Below, piece by piece: positions 52,786-64,000 of a stretch of 64,000 nucleotides of DNA. The translations under genes were made by a program, and so were the position numbers. Numbering within the stretch: the first letter of the stretch is position 1; each line of letters opens with the position of its first letter. Where the stretch lies: NCBI GenBank assembly GCA_021432635.1, contig MU270030.1, forward strand, positions 1,128,464 through 1,192,463, written 5' to 3'. The notes under the pieces were generated by a model. That model saw only the letters and a list, made by a program, of their open reading frames with translations, did not search any database and was not told where the DNA came from. Source of the DNA: Thozetella sp. PMI_491 (taxonomy: Eukaryota; Ascomycota; Sordariomycetes; Chaetosphaeriales; Chaetosphaeriaceae).

Positions 52786-54801
52786 GCCGTGTTGGTGTGT
52801 CTCCCTACTGAGACCCGACCGGGCGCCGTCTATCACGACTGCTAGATGTTCTCGCTACGCCTTGGCATAGTATCTCGGGGAGCTGGCGAGCTGGCACAGA
52901 AAGGCACCACCTGGTTATTTTTCTCAATTGAGTCTAGTAGCATGTACTATAGACGACATGTTCATCTATCCAAGACCGACTTTGCTTCTTGGCAGCGCTC
53001 TACGTGGTTACATGGGCGAAACTCTCAATCTTCTTCTCTACTTAAAACAGTCGTAAAATTAAGTCGCCATTTTGCCTTCATCCGTCACACGGCAGCAGCA
53101 ACTAAGCGGTCATGGCCCTAGTGACTGTCCCATCAAAGTCAAACACGCCTGGGCTTGGAGAGATCTGCGTCTCAAATGCGTGTTACTTGAACGTCAACTA
53201 GCCGGCATCTACGACGAATAGCATGCCGGGTGGCTCGCCTCATGATATGCTAACCAGTCTCCTGGTCTCGGATGGAAACAAACCTTAGTACACCTCTTGA
53301 TAACGTGTTTAGCTGAATCACTGGTCCGATCGGGCGCCAAGGCGCGCATCCCGGCCGACCTGCGCGCTCAGCTGAGTGTGCTCCATGACGGTCATGGGTT
53401 CGTTCGTGTGATTCGCTATTAATTGGCTTGGCAGCTTCACGTTGACACCTCCAATTAGCTCTATCAGCGCGTTCTCCTTTTGTCTTGTGTCGATCATGAG
53501 TACGAATAATTAGCCCAAGCCTTGAACAAGAAGGTGTCGGCGGCGACCATCCGCAAATAAGCTCGCCGCCGCCGGATCTAGTATCTGATGCCAAGATTTT
53601 GCGGCTGAAGGCCAGCGGCTCTGGGATCCGTTGTCGACAGGGTATGCGGCCACGGCACTAATTTGTGCGTGGTGTCAGTGGCGTCAAGACCAAGGTGGAG
53701 TCGCAGTATAACCACGCCTCACTATCCAACGGACTTGTTTGGTTCACAGTGCGTTCAGAGTCATCGATAATATTCCGGTAAAACATGCACCGTCAGACCG
53801 GCTTCGAGACACGCCGTGAGAATGACGCACAGCAATGCATGGCGCAACCTTCATGCGCAAACCGTCTAGCCTAGAGAATGTTGATCTTTATTGTTTGGTA
53901 GAAGATGTGTTGGAGGCCACATGAGCTGTAAATCTAGGCTCAGGACCGGCGAACTCAGAAACAACGGGATGGAGCTGTGCCGTCACCACTGGCTGTGTAC
54001 AAGGCGGAGATCTTGCCAGTCCTACCTCTAGGAAATTCACTCTCAATCATTCCCCATCAACTTCCACGGAGGTACTCATTCAGCTTCCTATGGTGCAACT
54101 GCTTGACGAAGGAATTTAAAGATCTGTAGGATTTTAAATCGATTGTCACTGTCTCCTGCTATATAGATTGTCTCGGCCATTCTTACAAGCCACCCCTGTC
54201 TCGAAAATAGAATGTCGACAAGTCATCAGTTCATCAGCCGAGGTTCAACTTGCGATTAGGACAAGTACCTTTTCAAGATTGGCATGACTAGACCGAATAG
54301 TATGCAAGTATATCTAGTCTTAGTGGATTCTAGAATATTTCGCCATGGATCCTTCTGTTTACTGCCATGGCTGAGGCACCAACGTGTTAGCGAGAGCCAT
54401 ATACTAACCAATGAATAGTCACGAATCGGTAGCTATCAGCGCTAGCAGTGCCGGCGGTGGATTTGGCCTTCCGGTCCCTCCTTGGACCATCCTCGAAAAG
54501 GCATCGTCCGCGCCGACTCGACCTAGCTCGCCTTGTTACGCGAGCGATTCAACGGATCTACCCCAGCCATCAATTACCCAGTGCTGGTGTAGCTCCCGAG
54601 CACAGTGTAAGCCAGCGCGTTGGGTGTGGCGAGCAACGTTGCTCATCAAAGAGCTCTCGACGTCTAGACCTATATGATCGGCCGCCTAGAGGTCTTGAAA
54701 AACATACCCACTTTTGTGACGTGTTTTCCTAGCCAGCACGCCCTCTGATCCTGGAGATCATGTTTTGGCTCTCGAACTGTTGGTTCTGGACTGGCTGGTC
54801 C
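52786..54801. other. gene-poor intergenic region
   Basis: Two kilobases with only short frames on both strands (for example 53250-53594 minus, 54411-54677 plus), none convincing. Confidence 0.5.
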
Positions 54802-54901
54802 GTACACGCTTGCTATAGTCTATACACCCTTGTTACAAGCTGTATCTGCTTGTTATGATATATACACGCTTATTCTGGCCCATACACGCTTGTTCTGCCC
54901 C
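54802..54901 (+). repeat. 20-bp minisatellite, 5 diverged copies
   Basis: Five head-to-tail 20-bp units resembling ATACACGCTTGTTCTGCCCC start at 54802, 54822, 54842, 54862 and 54882. All keep the phase of the core (A/G)TA(C/T)(A/C/T)C(G/C)CTT(G/A). The last two are the most alike. Confidence 0.85.
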
Positions 54902-55855
54902 GGACTCTGGCAGATCTGGCCGTCCCTCTAGTCCGGGCGCGCTACTGGGGCGACTCGCAGCACGGGCCTTGGCAAGTCGCTTAGGATCTAGCCTGGTCGG
55001 GGAGTAGGTAGATGTAGGTTGACCAGCCTTTCTCCCGGTTGGAAGCATGGTGAAAGAAAAAAAAACCGTTGATGCAACGAAGTGGCTGCTTATGGATTCA
55101 GCGCCTACGACCATGCATTAAAGAGCTGAGATACAGCAGGATCTCGTGTCTGGAACATCGGTGCCGAAGGCCACACCAGCCAGTGGCACAAACCTTGTCA
55201 GCTGGCATCGATAAGCTCTGGGGCTCGCGCGAGCGATCCGGAACTACGGTAGCCGGGCTATCGCGCTAATCAAGCTGTCACGGCCGTCACTGGAATTTAG
55301 GGCGGCCGGTACGGAACAAGCCACCCCACAACCGACAGTTGACGGGATGGCGTTGCAAGCGAGTGAGGGGGGTCTAGATCAAATTCCCCCAAAAGGTAGG
55401 CGCCACGGGTGTGGCCATTTGCACGGCGACTGTATCACGTCGCTGTCTCGATCCTAGTTTTCTGCTAGTGAGCGATATATCCACTCGGCTAAGGCAGGCC
55501 TGCTGAGATAAACTTTCCCTAGGCGATGCGCGGCCCAAGACAGGATTGTCCTCTGCCGTCCCGCTCGTCACTGACTCCAGAGGAGGTTGCACGACAAAGG
55601 CACAGCGTCATGGGTGGGCTTGTTGCTACCATCAGAGACCCAACATAGACGCCACGGAACCCACCATCCAGCTTCGTTATATTGCCATCGCCAAGACACT
55701 GTTCAGTATAAATACGCCCAAGTCATGGACGACAGGTTCCGACTCGATTTCCTGGCCCATCCGATACTGCAATGGCTGCGTCTTGAGGGAATTTGCTCAC
55801 AGCTCTGCACCTCTCAGCTCACATCAAAGACTTTGCAACTCTCTACTACTCCATC
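54902..55855. other. intergenic, promoter of the CAP gene
   Basis: No gene. TATAAATA at 55707-55714 is 142-149 bp before the CAP-gene ATG and is its probable TATA box. Confidence 0.5.
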
Positions 55856-56704
55856 ATGAAGTTCGCAACTGCGGCCGCTTTTGCCCTCGCGGCGTCGTTC
55901 GTCTCCTCGGCGCCCACCGAGGCCGACCAGCATCAGACCGTAGGCGACCCCGTTTTCGCCGCAGGCAACGAAATCTACGCGCCAGTGAGGCGTGACATAG
56001 ATGAAGACAACAGGGCCAGGCTGGCTCGTCGCGCAAGTGCTGGCGCCAGCAGCTGCGGCGCTGCTGTCAAGACCACCTCAACACCCAAGCCTAGCTCCAC
56101 CGGACCCCAGCCTACTGTTGGCCCGAACCCGCCCAGTCCTCCGGGGATCCCTTCACAAGCCGATATCCAGTCTGCCCTGAAGGTGCACAACGATGCCAGG
56201 GCCGCGCATGGCGAGAAGCCTCTCGTATGGGACACGGGTCTGGTGGCCAAGGCGCAGGTGTGGGCTAACCAGCTGGCGATCGACAACTATCTCCATCATG
56301 ACACCTCCGGAGAGAACCTCTACGAGCGCTGGCCGCCTACCAACACCGACTTCACGTACGCCGCCAAGGCCTGGGTCGCTGAGCAGCCGTACTATAAGCC
56401 CGGCACCCCCATCCCCAACACTTCCCCACAGGGCAATTTCTCTCAGTACGGGCATTACAGTAAGTAGTAGCCAAGCCTCTCCAGAGGACCGACCGGCGAC
56501 GTGGTGCTAACCTTTGCCGCACAGCCCAATGCATTTGGAGTACAACCCAGCGTCTCGGGATGGCTCTCACGCGCGATAACAGGGGCAAGGTGTGGGTCGT
56601 AGCAAGGTACGACCCCGTCGGAAACTGGTGAGTTCATTGCTATATTCCTTGACGCCGGCGAAGATGACTAACTCTGCCCTAGGGTCGGAATGACGCCCTA
56701 TTAG
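55856..56704 (+). CDS. CAP/SCP (PR-1-like) secreted protein, 3 exons, 242 aa
   Basis: Exons 55856-56459, 56525-56627 and 56683-56704 close exactly. Residues 1-19 (MKFATAAAFALAASFVSSA) are a signal peptide. There are possible dibasic cleavage sites at PVRRD and LARRA, then a Thr/Pro/Ser-rich linker (KTTSTPKPSSTGPQPTVG), then the CAP domain from about residue 105. CAP signatures are present: ALKVHNDARAAHGEKPLVW, ANQLAIDN, HHDTSGENLYE, SQYGHYTQCIWSTTQRLGMA and VWVVARYDPVGNWVG. The HxxTQ...W and GENL residues that form the CAP cavity are conserved. Fungal relatives (Pry-like) bind sterols and fatty acids outside the cell and help in detoxification or host interaction. Only 22 nt of coding sequence is in the last exon. 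The gene is intact. Confidence 0.92.
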
Positions 56705-57831
56705 ACGGGGGGGACGGGAGGATGGCGTCAACGAGGATGGGTTGGTTGAGGACTGAGGAGCGCCGCCCGCGCCGGGCCCATGCACGCCGGTCGTTCTCTG
56801 ATACAAAGCATTGGGGCCCCATAGTACGATTCTTTTCCGGTATCATGGGTGGCATGGGCACTGGTTGAGGCGCCGGGCGGGCTCGTGGCCGTACGGTCGG
56901 CTCTACGAACCTCGAGGAACGGCGATGTGCGCCGGCGGAAGGCAGGCCTGCAAGTACCTTCGTTGTGTAATAATTATAGTCTCTAGCTCGGAATGCACGT
57001 AATCTCTGCATTTCATGATCGGCTGCTTGGCCCAGCTCCGGCAACCGCGTGGCCAAAGCGTCTGAACCGAAACTGATCCACTTTTCGGCGCCGAGGCACG
57101 GCGCTCCGGCCCTGTGTGGCCAAGACCGCTCTCGGTGCGTCGTGCCCTGCTCCGTGCCGCATCCTGCCGATCGGCGGGTGCAAGAATTAGGGCTGCGGGC
57201 ATAGGGCGCGCGCTCTATGCGGAGCACCCTCAGGTAAACGTAGCCGGGCGGCGATCGCCGCGAGGTGGGAATAAGCGGGTACCGCGGGGCGAGGGCACGG
57301 AAGACCCTAGGTGCCGAGTCCAAATCTTGATTTGTGGGATCTATCCCGGATGCGGAGCTCGCCCTCGCTGATCCTGCGGTATGATGCTGAGGTTACGACA
57401 GGGACCATCATTGATCGAGATGCGTGTGTACCTTTTCCCACGTTTGGTTGGCGAGAAACTAATGCGTCGGGCTGAGCTGTAGCGTGCTGCGGCTTGTGTC
57501 AGCCAGCCGCCGACCATCTTACCAAGCCTACATACCACCGACAACAGGGGGCACTGAGGGTTCTCTTACGCAGGTGATGGAGACGCAGTTGAGGGAGACG
57601 CAGCTGCCACACGCGTGCTTTTGGCTGCTTGGCCTCGTAAACGATTTCGTAAGAATGGTATCGATCAACACCCGGCAGCTTGGATTGGGCGAGGGCTACC
57701 CCCCATCTCCTCTGGCACCGTAGATCATAGACAGTGCTCACTACATGCGATCCGCGTTAAGAATCTAGCCCGATAGACCATAGCGTAGCACCCAAGAGCG
57801 CGAGTAAGACAAACAAAAGACGACACCAACG
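56705..57831. other. GC-rich intergenic region, no gene seen
   Basis: A 214-aa minus-strand frame (56679-57323) without ATG support or motifs is rejected. The last 100 bases are the zinc-cluster gene promoter. Confidence 0.5.
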
Positions 57832-60800
57832 ATGCAGTCCGAAAGAAAATACCGGCAGCTCCTGCCAGCGAGCGAGGCGCGCGACAGTGAGGTTGGCGAC
57901 AAGACAGACTCTGCCGGCCTCGCGAGATCGGGCCAGGCGCCGCAGAAGGGCAAGAGAGGAGCGACTGGGCTGCGCTCAGCCTGCGATTCCTGCCGAAGCA
58001 GGAAGGTCGCGGTGAGTGCGCTCTTTCTCCCCCGAGCCCTATCGTCTGCTATGCTCGCTCTCGTGTCAACGGGAATTCTGGTTTTACCCCGGCCCCTCAT
58101 CCTTCCTCCCCCCTCCTTTGCTTCCCCTTTCTTTGTTTCCCCCCTCCCTCGTGGGGGTTTGGCCCTGTTTGGTGTGTTGTCTATGAAAATTTCGGCGCGC
58201 CTTCCAAATGTATCCCGAGGGTTCTGCGTTTGGGCCCTCCCATTGGACAGCGGAGGTCGCTCCGAGCAAGAATGCTCATTGGCCGCGTCTGCATTTATCC
58301 ATGACACCACCACCATACCCAGCACCACCCGAGAGGCAAAGTGACGAAATCACCTTGTTGTTCTACAGAAAAGACACAGCCGGTTGACTAATTGTCCGCG
58401 CGCGCTATCTAGTGTGATGGGAAGCAACCAGTATGTACGGCCTGCTGGCGGCAGGGCAAATCGGAGTGCGGCTATACTCTGCGCCCTGGGACCTCGTCGG
58501 ACCCAGAGACGCTGCAGGTCATCGACAGACTAAATGCCGAGAACGAGAAACTACGAAGACAATTGACAGAGGCCGAAGAACTCCTAAGCGCGCTGCGCAC
58601 GGCGGCGGATGACGAATCTCTCCAGCTGCTGCGGCGGCTTCGCTCAAACCCGAGCAATGCACCCAGTGCCGCATCGAACTCGGGGCCGCCTAGCCTCCCG
58701 GGCATGGCGAAGCCTGTACAGCGCAAGCACACGCCAACGGCCGACCACTGGAGCCGAAAAGCCATCCCACCGAGCCAGTCCAGCCTCGAGTTCGAACTGA
58801 TGGTCCGCCATCCCATCTCGTACCCGACCATGGTCCCGGTAGAGGCCGCTCATGTACGGTTAGAGGCGCTCTTCAACCCCGAGTGTGCTTCGGATGACAT
58901 TCCAGAAGGTCAAAAAATACTTCAACGCTGTCAGGAACGGGCGTGGTAGGTACAATGCGGCATGCTCCCTTGGGGTTGGAGTCCCCTCGTCCACCACGCT
59001 TCGAGCGTTGCTTGATGGGAGGCCGACCTCTGGGGTCAAGCCACTCTCCCCTTTCCGCAGGAAGCTTATTGACCTGCCAGGTACAGGCCGAAAACCAGCA
59101 TATCACTAGTCGACCCAGTTCTACTGGAAAACGACCCAGTTTCCGATTCCACCTGGCCGCAAGAGGCCACGAATAGCTCGCCGGAGAGCGGAACATGGGA
59201 TTACTGCGATGAGCGCCTCCTTCTGATTGACATGACGCAGTGGACCACCGTCGCAGTTACTAATGCATTCGCGGCACGGGCAATATCGCTCTACCTTGAG
59301 ACGGACCACCCTCTTCTGGGTCTGTTCGATGCTGACTTGTTCCTTGAAGATTTAGTTAATGGCAAGCTCAACTTCTGCTCACCACTTCTAGTCAATGCTT
59401 TGCTCTGCTGGGCCTGTGTAAGTGTTTGTTCTACTGTTTGCACCCGATGGAGCTGCTGGCTTCTGTACAAAAGATCCAAAAAGAAATCCCTATTTTTTCC
59501 TTTTTTCCTTTTTTCTTTTGTCATATGCTCCTTGGTGCAGCGCGTGTCGCCGTCCCACACCAGCAAAGCTGGGCCGGCCTACCCTCGCGTGGCACCCTCT
59601 CGGAGCTTAATCTCTGAGACTAGCAAAAGATAGATCACTAACAAGCCCAAGCAAGCGTACAGTTGCTTCGATTGGGAAGCAGCAGTCCATAGCAAGTCGT
59701 TCTATGAGGAGGCAAAGCAGCTGTGGCTCCAGAACAATCGACATACCCTAACAGCCGTGGCTGCCTCAATGCTCCTGAGCACGGCGGCCTCGTGCCATGG
59801 GCTAGTAGATGATGCTAAGGCCTTCTTAATAGACGGGAGCGCCATGGGCAAGGCCCTCGGCCTTTTTGGCGTCTCGGAACCTGGCTCAGCCAAGCGCTGG
59901 CTCGACCATCACCATGATTGGATAAGATTTGCCTCGCACACGGCATGGGGAGTCTACAGCCTTGTAACGTACGTCGTATCCTCCCTTCCCTTTCTGATTC
60001 TTCTCCCAGACCATCTTCTTGACGCTTTCAACACCACCGCCGAGCATCGTGGCAACGCTGCTAGTAATTTCCTGACAACTTCTAGGTTTCGCTGCTTCCA
60101 CTACCATGTCGGCCAGATCGAGACACCTCCTCTGCTTCCAATTCCCGGTGATGGCCGAAAGAACGTCGCCATAACCAGCGATCCACAGCTGCCCCTTGCC
60201 GGCTCGAACAAGGCAGCCCAGTTCCATCCGCTGCCCCCTTACATGGGGAACACCTTCGCTGCCATCTGCAAACTCTGGTCGATAGCACATCGCTTCATCT
60301 GGGCCTACTACGACAGCGAAGAGGACGTCGCACCTACCTCGCGAGCGTCACTCGACACGGCTCAAGAATGCTACAATCAGATGCTGGACTGGGCTGACCG
60401 GCTGCCCCTTGACCTCGTTCGGGGAGACCAAACCACGCACCATACAACTACTTGCCAGTAGGTTACTCTCCGCCCCCTGCCCGTATACCCCTTCCGTTAG
60501 AATTTCGTCTCTGTGTCATCATCATGCCACGTAGCTACCATCGCTAATTATCTTGCTTCCCCACGCAGTATCTATTACCACGCGATCATCGCCGACCTCT
60601 TCCGCCCCTTCCTCCGCGGCACGGAGCAGCATATCCGCCTCAAGGGCTTCGGATCCGAAGCGGCGACACCAGCGGCTGTGTTCAAGGCGTCGATCAAACA
60701 GCTCCTGCGACTGACGCTGGTATACCGTAGCCGCTTCCCGAGCGCGTCCTATACCTTCCTATGGCACACGGCGCTCCTATACGTTGCTAATGCGATGCTC

Positions 60801-61175
60801 TCGCCCGGCATGGTCACAAGCGCGCCAAGAGAGAGCCGCGCATGGTTCCTCATGTGCCTGGACGGCTACCGCGATCTGATTACGAGCTTCCCTATCACCG
60901 AGGGCATCGCCAAGGGCCTGCTGAGCATGGCCATGCGCAGCCGGCTCATCAAGGCCGAGGAGGCGCGGAACATTGCCGCCGACATGAGGAAGAAAGCGAA
61001 TGGCTCGGCAGCCGAGGGAGTGTCCAAGGAGCTGCTGATGGTGGATCTAGACCTCGCCATGGTTAGCCCTTTGGCGTCGCGCGTCGAGAACCTGGCCGAA
61101 CAGTTCAATACGCTAGCGATGTGGGAAGAGTTCACGACCGAAGACGAGGATGAGGTCGAGATGGCGAGCGAGTAG
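57832..61175 (+). CDS. Zn2Cys6 transcription factor with fungal_trans domain, 7 exons, 778 aa
   Basis: Exons 57832-58011, 58413-58945, 59061-59080, 59110-59417, 59652-59968, 60086-60457 and 60569-61175. Intron 1 (401 nt) splits the zinc cluster: ACDSCRSRKVA joins CDGKQPVCTAC, then WRQGKSECGY, a CX2CX6CX6CX2CX6-7C finger at about residues 50-82. A coiled linker follows (LNAENEKLRRQLTEAEELL). The fungal-specific regulatory domain comes next: WTTVAVTNAFAARAISLYLE, then DHPLLGLFDADLFLEDLVNG, NFCSPLLVNALLCWAC, FYEEAKQLWLQNNRHTLTAV, ETPPLLPIPGD and IYYHAIIADLFRPFL. It has the layout of NirA/Fungal_trans regulators and an acidic C-terminus. Exon 3 (20 nt) and intron 3 (29 nt) are unusually short. 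The start of exon 5 could be 59646. It is nuclear, and its targets are unknown. Confidence 0.85.
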
Positions 61176-61878
61176 GTCGCTCGTGTCGGACTCTGAGAAG
61201 GGTATCAATTCACATCGTCCGCTTCTCCGGTTGCCCGGGAACTACTCTAAACCATATTACGGAGGGACTGATTAAATCTTCATAAACGGGTAGAGCTTAG
61301 GTAGACTTTGCGACTGCTATCGCCAATGGTCTATTTTCAATCATCCGATGCCCGCGGGGTAATGAAAAGGCAAGAACTCCCGAGCTATCTGCGCAGCTTC
61401 CCATCTCCATTAGCTCCCAAATTCCTTCGCAACTCCAACCAAAATCTTCAAGATATGGGAATAAATCATTCAGTCATAGGGAGCGGCCCCGGAAAGTCAA
61501 GGCACGCACCACCCTTCGTAGCCTCCGGAATCCCTACAGCGGGTCGTTAGGATGCCGAGAGGTGAACGCTCGAAGCATTCGATTTTTGCCACTGTCTCTG
61601 CCCCAATGCAGGTCATTCAAGGAGTAACTCGCAGCGTCCTAGGTCCATCGAAAGATCGCAAAGCCTCATTCTTCCGTGCTGAAGTCTGTTGTCTCGGCCC
61701 TTCGAACTCGATGGCAAAACAGAGCCCAGTGGCAAATGGGGTTATTTAGAAAAGTCATCCGCCGATAGCTGGACATCCTGGTAGGAAGTTGAAGCTCCTC
61801 CTCTGGCTCCTTAGAACTGCCGTTGATCTCCGTCCTGTATCGCATGGAGCCCACAGTCTCGACTCCTCCTCTTCAATT
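61176..61878. other. intergenic between convergent genes
   Basis: 3' flanks of the rightward zinc-cluster gene and the leftward bZIP gene. No gene seen. Confidence 0.5.
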
Positions 61879-62838
61879 TCACGTTCCTCGGGATATTGTT
61901 TTCGCGCGATGTGCTAGGTAGGTATTAATCAGGGGGCACTCGCAGTCGGCATGACGCAAAATTTCGCACCGCAAGGCCAGCACCTGATTCTGTAACTCCA
62001 TCCGCGACGCCGATAGCCTGTGGTTGGTCTCCCGAGCCTCCTGCTCCTCGATCTCCAGCCTAGCAGCGGCAGCCTGGGCTTTCTCGCGACACTTGGTGGC
62101 TGCCGTGCGGTTCCGTGCCAGTCGGTCTCTCGTCAAATCGATCGAGCCCGTCGATTTGGATCCTGATGTGGATAAAGAGGAGCGGCGACGATGATTCGTG
62201 GGTCGAGAGGATGATGCGGCGGTCTCAAATGGGGGGTTCTTCGGTGGCCGTCCTGGCCGCGACCGGGTCTCGATGGTGCTGGGGTATGATTTGTACGGGC
62301 GGCCGCGCTTTCTCTTGGGAGTCTCCGCGTCTGGATTTTCGAGAGAGATCGTAGGTCGCGAGGAGGAGGACGAATGCGTTAGAGGCATTGGGCTGTTTTG
62401 GGAGTTGTAGGCGTAGAACGGTGCCTCTGCAAGGTGCATGGATGCGAATGGAGACAAGGCGAAGTCATCCAGCGCATATATATGCCCGGGCCGTTGCGCA
62501 AACTGGAACGCAGCGGGTGCTATTGGGTCCTCCAGAGGGGAGCGTGGTGGCGGCACGGCTTGAACAGTCGTGGCGAACGTGTTTTGGGAATGACGGAGTG
62601 GGAAAGCGTTTTCCATCACCGGTGTGGGCCACGACGCGATGTCATAATGGTCCTCAATTGAAGAGAACGATTCATGGGCCCAGAAGGGAGAAGGCCGCAA
62701 GATTCTGGCTTCATTTTGGAGTGCGAGGATGGTGTCGTCGGTGCTAGGTGGTTCGGCGGTCGGCGGTTGGGGGGTGCAAGCAGACAGGAGCTCGTCGCTT
62801 TCGGTTGTTAGGGCTTCTGAGTTGCTAGCTGCGGCCAT
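61879..62838 (-). CDS. bZIP transcription factor with two AT-hook-like motifs, 319 aa
   Basis: Single exon starting at an ATG in good context (GGCCATGGCCG). The C-terminal DNA-binding region at about residues 232-290 has the basic motif RLARNRTAATKCREKAQAAA, matching the ATF/CREB-type N-x-x-A-A-x-x-C-R signature. The zipper helix is LEIEEQEARETNHRL...MELQNQVLALRCEIL, with Leu/Ile/Val at heptad positions. A Cys pair (HADCECPLINTYL) follows, as in Atf1-like stress factors. Earlier, KRKRGRPYK (about 172) and RPGRPPK (about 190) are AT-hook-like GRP cores, and the N-terminal half is Ser/Pro-rich with an aromatic HESFSSIEDHYDIASW segment. It probably regulates stress, development or secondary metabolism; its targets are unknown. 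The gene looks intact. Confidence 0.92.
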   Translation of the reverse strand: MAAASNSEALTTESDELLSACTPQPPTAEPPSTDDTILALQNEARILRPSPFWAHESFSSIEDHYDIASWPTPVMENAFPLRHSQNTFATTVQAVPPPRSPLEDPIAPAAFQFAQRPGHIYALDDFALSPFASMHLAEAPFYAYNSQNSPMPLTHSSSSSRPTISLENPDAETPKRKRGRPYKSYPSTIETRSRPGRPPKNPPFETAASSSRPTNHRRRSSLSTSGSKSTGSIDLTRDRLARNRTAATKCREKAQAAAARLEIEEQEARETNHRLSASRMELQNQVLALRCEILRHADCECPLINTYLAHRAKTISRGT

Positions 62839-64000
62839 GGCAATCTCGACACCGGCTACCCCTAGCTAGCATAATGCTACTAGGATACGCGACGCTAGGC
62901 CTACCTTGCTAAAGAGGTTAGGAACGCTTAACGATGCTGGATAGGCAGGCTTGGTCATCGGAAATGGGACCATGGTGGTCGAACAGAGAGGTGAGGGGAA
63001 GAAGCAGGACTTTGGTGGCCGGTCCAAATTTGGGCTGGGCAGATGTCTGTGGTAAGATACTAACAGATACGATACTATAGTCTCTCGCTTTGTACTGGAG
63101 ACGGCAGGGCCGGCAGGGTCTTTACCCATACTTGTTGATTCCTCGGCCCATGATTTGGTGATGTCCCTTCGCGCTAGGCAAGGACGGGCATAACCGCGAG
63201 GAGCAACAAGCAACAAGTATGATGAGTTATGGGTCCTTCCGTGGTATGAAGTTGTGTTTGAGGCGGCGGTCGTCCCGCACGGATCCGCCTGGCTCTGGTC
63301 AAGGGCGCCCACGATAGGATTCAATCAGTGCCCGGAACAAAAGCCACGGCGACTCTCCTGCCGGATGGGTGACTTGGATTTGACGCTGCCGACGGGTCCG
63401 ACTTTTTACTGGACAAGGCCGAGCGTCATCAGGGGCAGTTGGATGTACAAATCTACCTGCAAATGCGACCTTCTATGGCCGCTCGGAGCTGAGCGCTTGT
63501 GACGCAAGAGGCTCCCGCAAATCCGCCTCAAGGTTGCGAAGAATTTCGAGGTGACATTGGCTGCTGGGGCTAGATTTTGAAAATACCCATCAAGTCCGAG
63601 AGAACTTTATCGCACCCAAGGCACCTAACAACCATGTGTCTCGCCTCCGAGGCCCTCAGAGCCTCTTCCTGTGGAGTCTCTCGGAAGATCGCCTCGTATG
63701 TCAAGGAGGCGGACGCTGATTCGCGGAATGCCTCCGAACTTTTGAGCACTGCTATTGGCTCTAGGGTATCCTTGTTCGCAAGCCCAACATGAATGGTTTA
63801 GCTCCAAGTTGCCCACCCCCTCGACAATAGCTTCGTTATGATACCTCATTTTTCGGACTACAAATGTCTGTGCTCCATTGGCTGTCCTTTATGCCGCATG
63901 TACTCCACTCTGGCATCGTCAAACAGTCGCTCCATACGTGTAACTAAGCAAGCAGGGGTCCTTCACCCCAAAAGTACTACGGGTACTGAGCAGTGGCAAG
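62839..64000. other. intergenic to the window edge
   Basis: Promoter of the bZIP gene, then 1 kb of short frames (for example 62866-63324 minus and 63254-63502 plus) without motifs. A gene could continue beyond the edge. Confidence 0.45.

Noticed and set aside
52060-52836. 258-aa minus-strand frame
   Set aside because: Antisense to the DUF4267 membrane protein; His/Glu/Gly-rich shadow composition.
57765-58328. 187-aa minus-strand frame
   Set aside because: Lies over exon 1 and intron 1 of the zinc-cluster regulator and has no recognisable domain.

Overview
The window is nuclear DNA of a filamentous ascomycete (Pezizomycotina, probably a sordariomycete-like lineage). The evidence is the gene content: a Pth11-like rhodopsin-fold receptor, a HET-domain protein, two zinc-cluster (Zn2Cys6) regulators, two zinc-finger-less fungal transcription-factor proteins, and DUF1996, Bys1, WSC and CAP secreted proteins. 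Gene structure agrees: most introns are 40-120 bp with GT..AG ends and CTAAC/CTGAC branch points, and there is no operon-like packing. I re-spliced 14 of the genes by hand. Each multi-exon model given closes to a whole number of codons, which is the main support for its boundaries. I saw no rRNA, CRISPR array, virus-like element or recognisable transposase, and I could not identify a tRNA by eye.

Layout. 0.5-11.5 kb: a seven-exon Pth11-like receptor (-), a decayed maleylacetate reductase (-), a secreted protein (-), an MDR oxidoreductase (-), a finger-less transcription-factor protein (+) and a small cysteine-rich secreted protein (-). 12-15.6 kb: a nine-exon GH81 endo-beta-1,3-glucanase with a fascin-like C-terminal domain (-). 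15.6-20.3 kb: mostly intergenic, with one small protein built from a duplicated motif. 20.3-28.5 kb: a Gfo/Idh/MocA oxidoreductase (+), a secreted intradiol-dioxygenase-like protein with a Gly/Phe-rich tail (+), a DUF1996 secreted protein with a 12-nt exon (-) and a SAM methyltransferase (+). 28.5-46 kb: an accessory-looking stretch with MITE-like repeats, a Bys1-like secreted protein, a HET protein, a secreted FDDV protein, a finger-less regulator, an ankyrin protein with an NLR-type N-terminus, a zinc-cluster regulator, a LysM-like relic and a conserved hypothetical. 46-52 kb: two small secreted cysteine-containing proteins and a WSC-domain gene interrupted by a stop. 52-64 kb: a DUF4267 membrane protein, a 20-bp minisatellite, a CAP/PR-1 secreted protein, a seven-exon zinc-cluster regulator and a bZIP regulator.

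The genes do not form an obvious single biosynthetic cluster. The recurring theme is the cell surface and outside: at least nine predicted secreted products, a surface receptor, a wall glucanase, and HET and ankyrin proteins of the sort tied to non-self recognition. Aromatic-ring catabolism is hinted at twice, by a live intradiol-dioxygenase-like gene and a dead maleylacetate reductase 18 kb away. The most distinctive observations are structural: four exons of 12-20 nt, two GC-AG introns, an apparent 29-nt intron, and a dispersed repeat pair whose differences look like repeat-induced point mutation.
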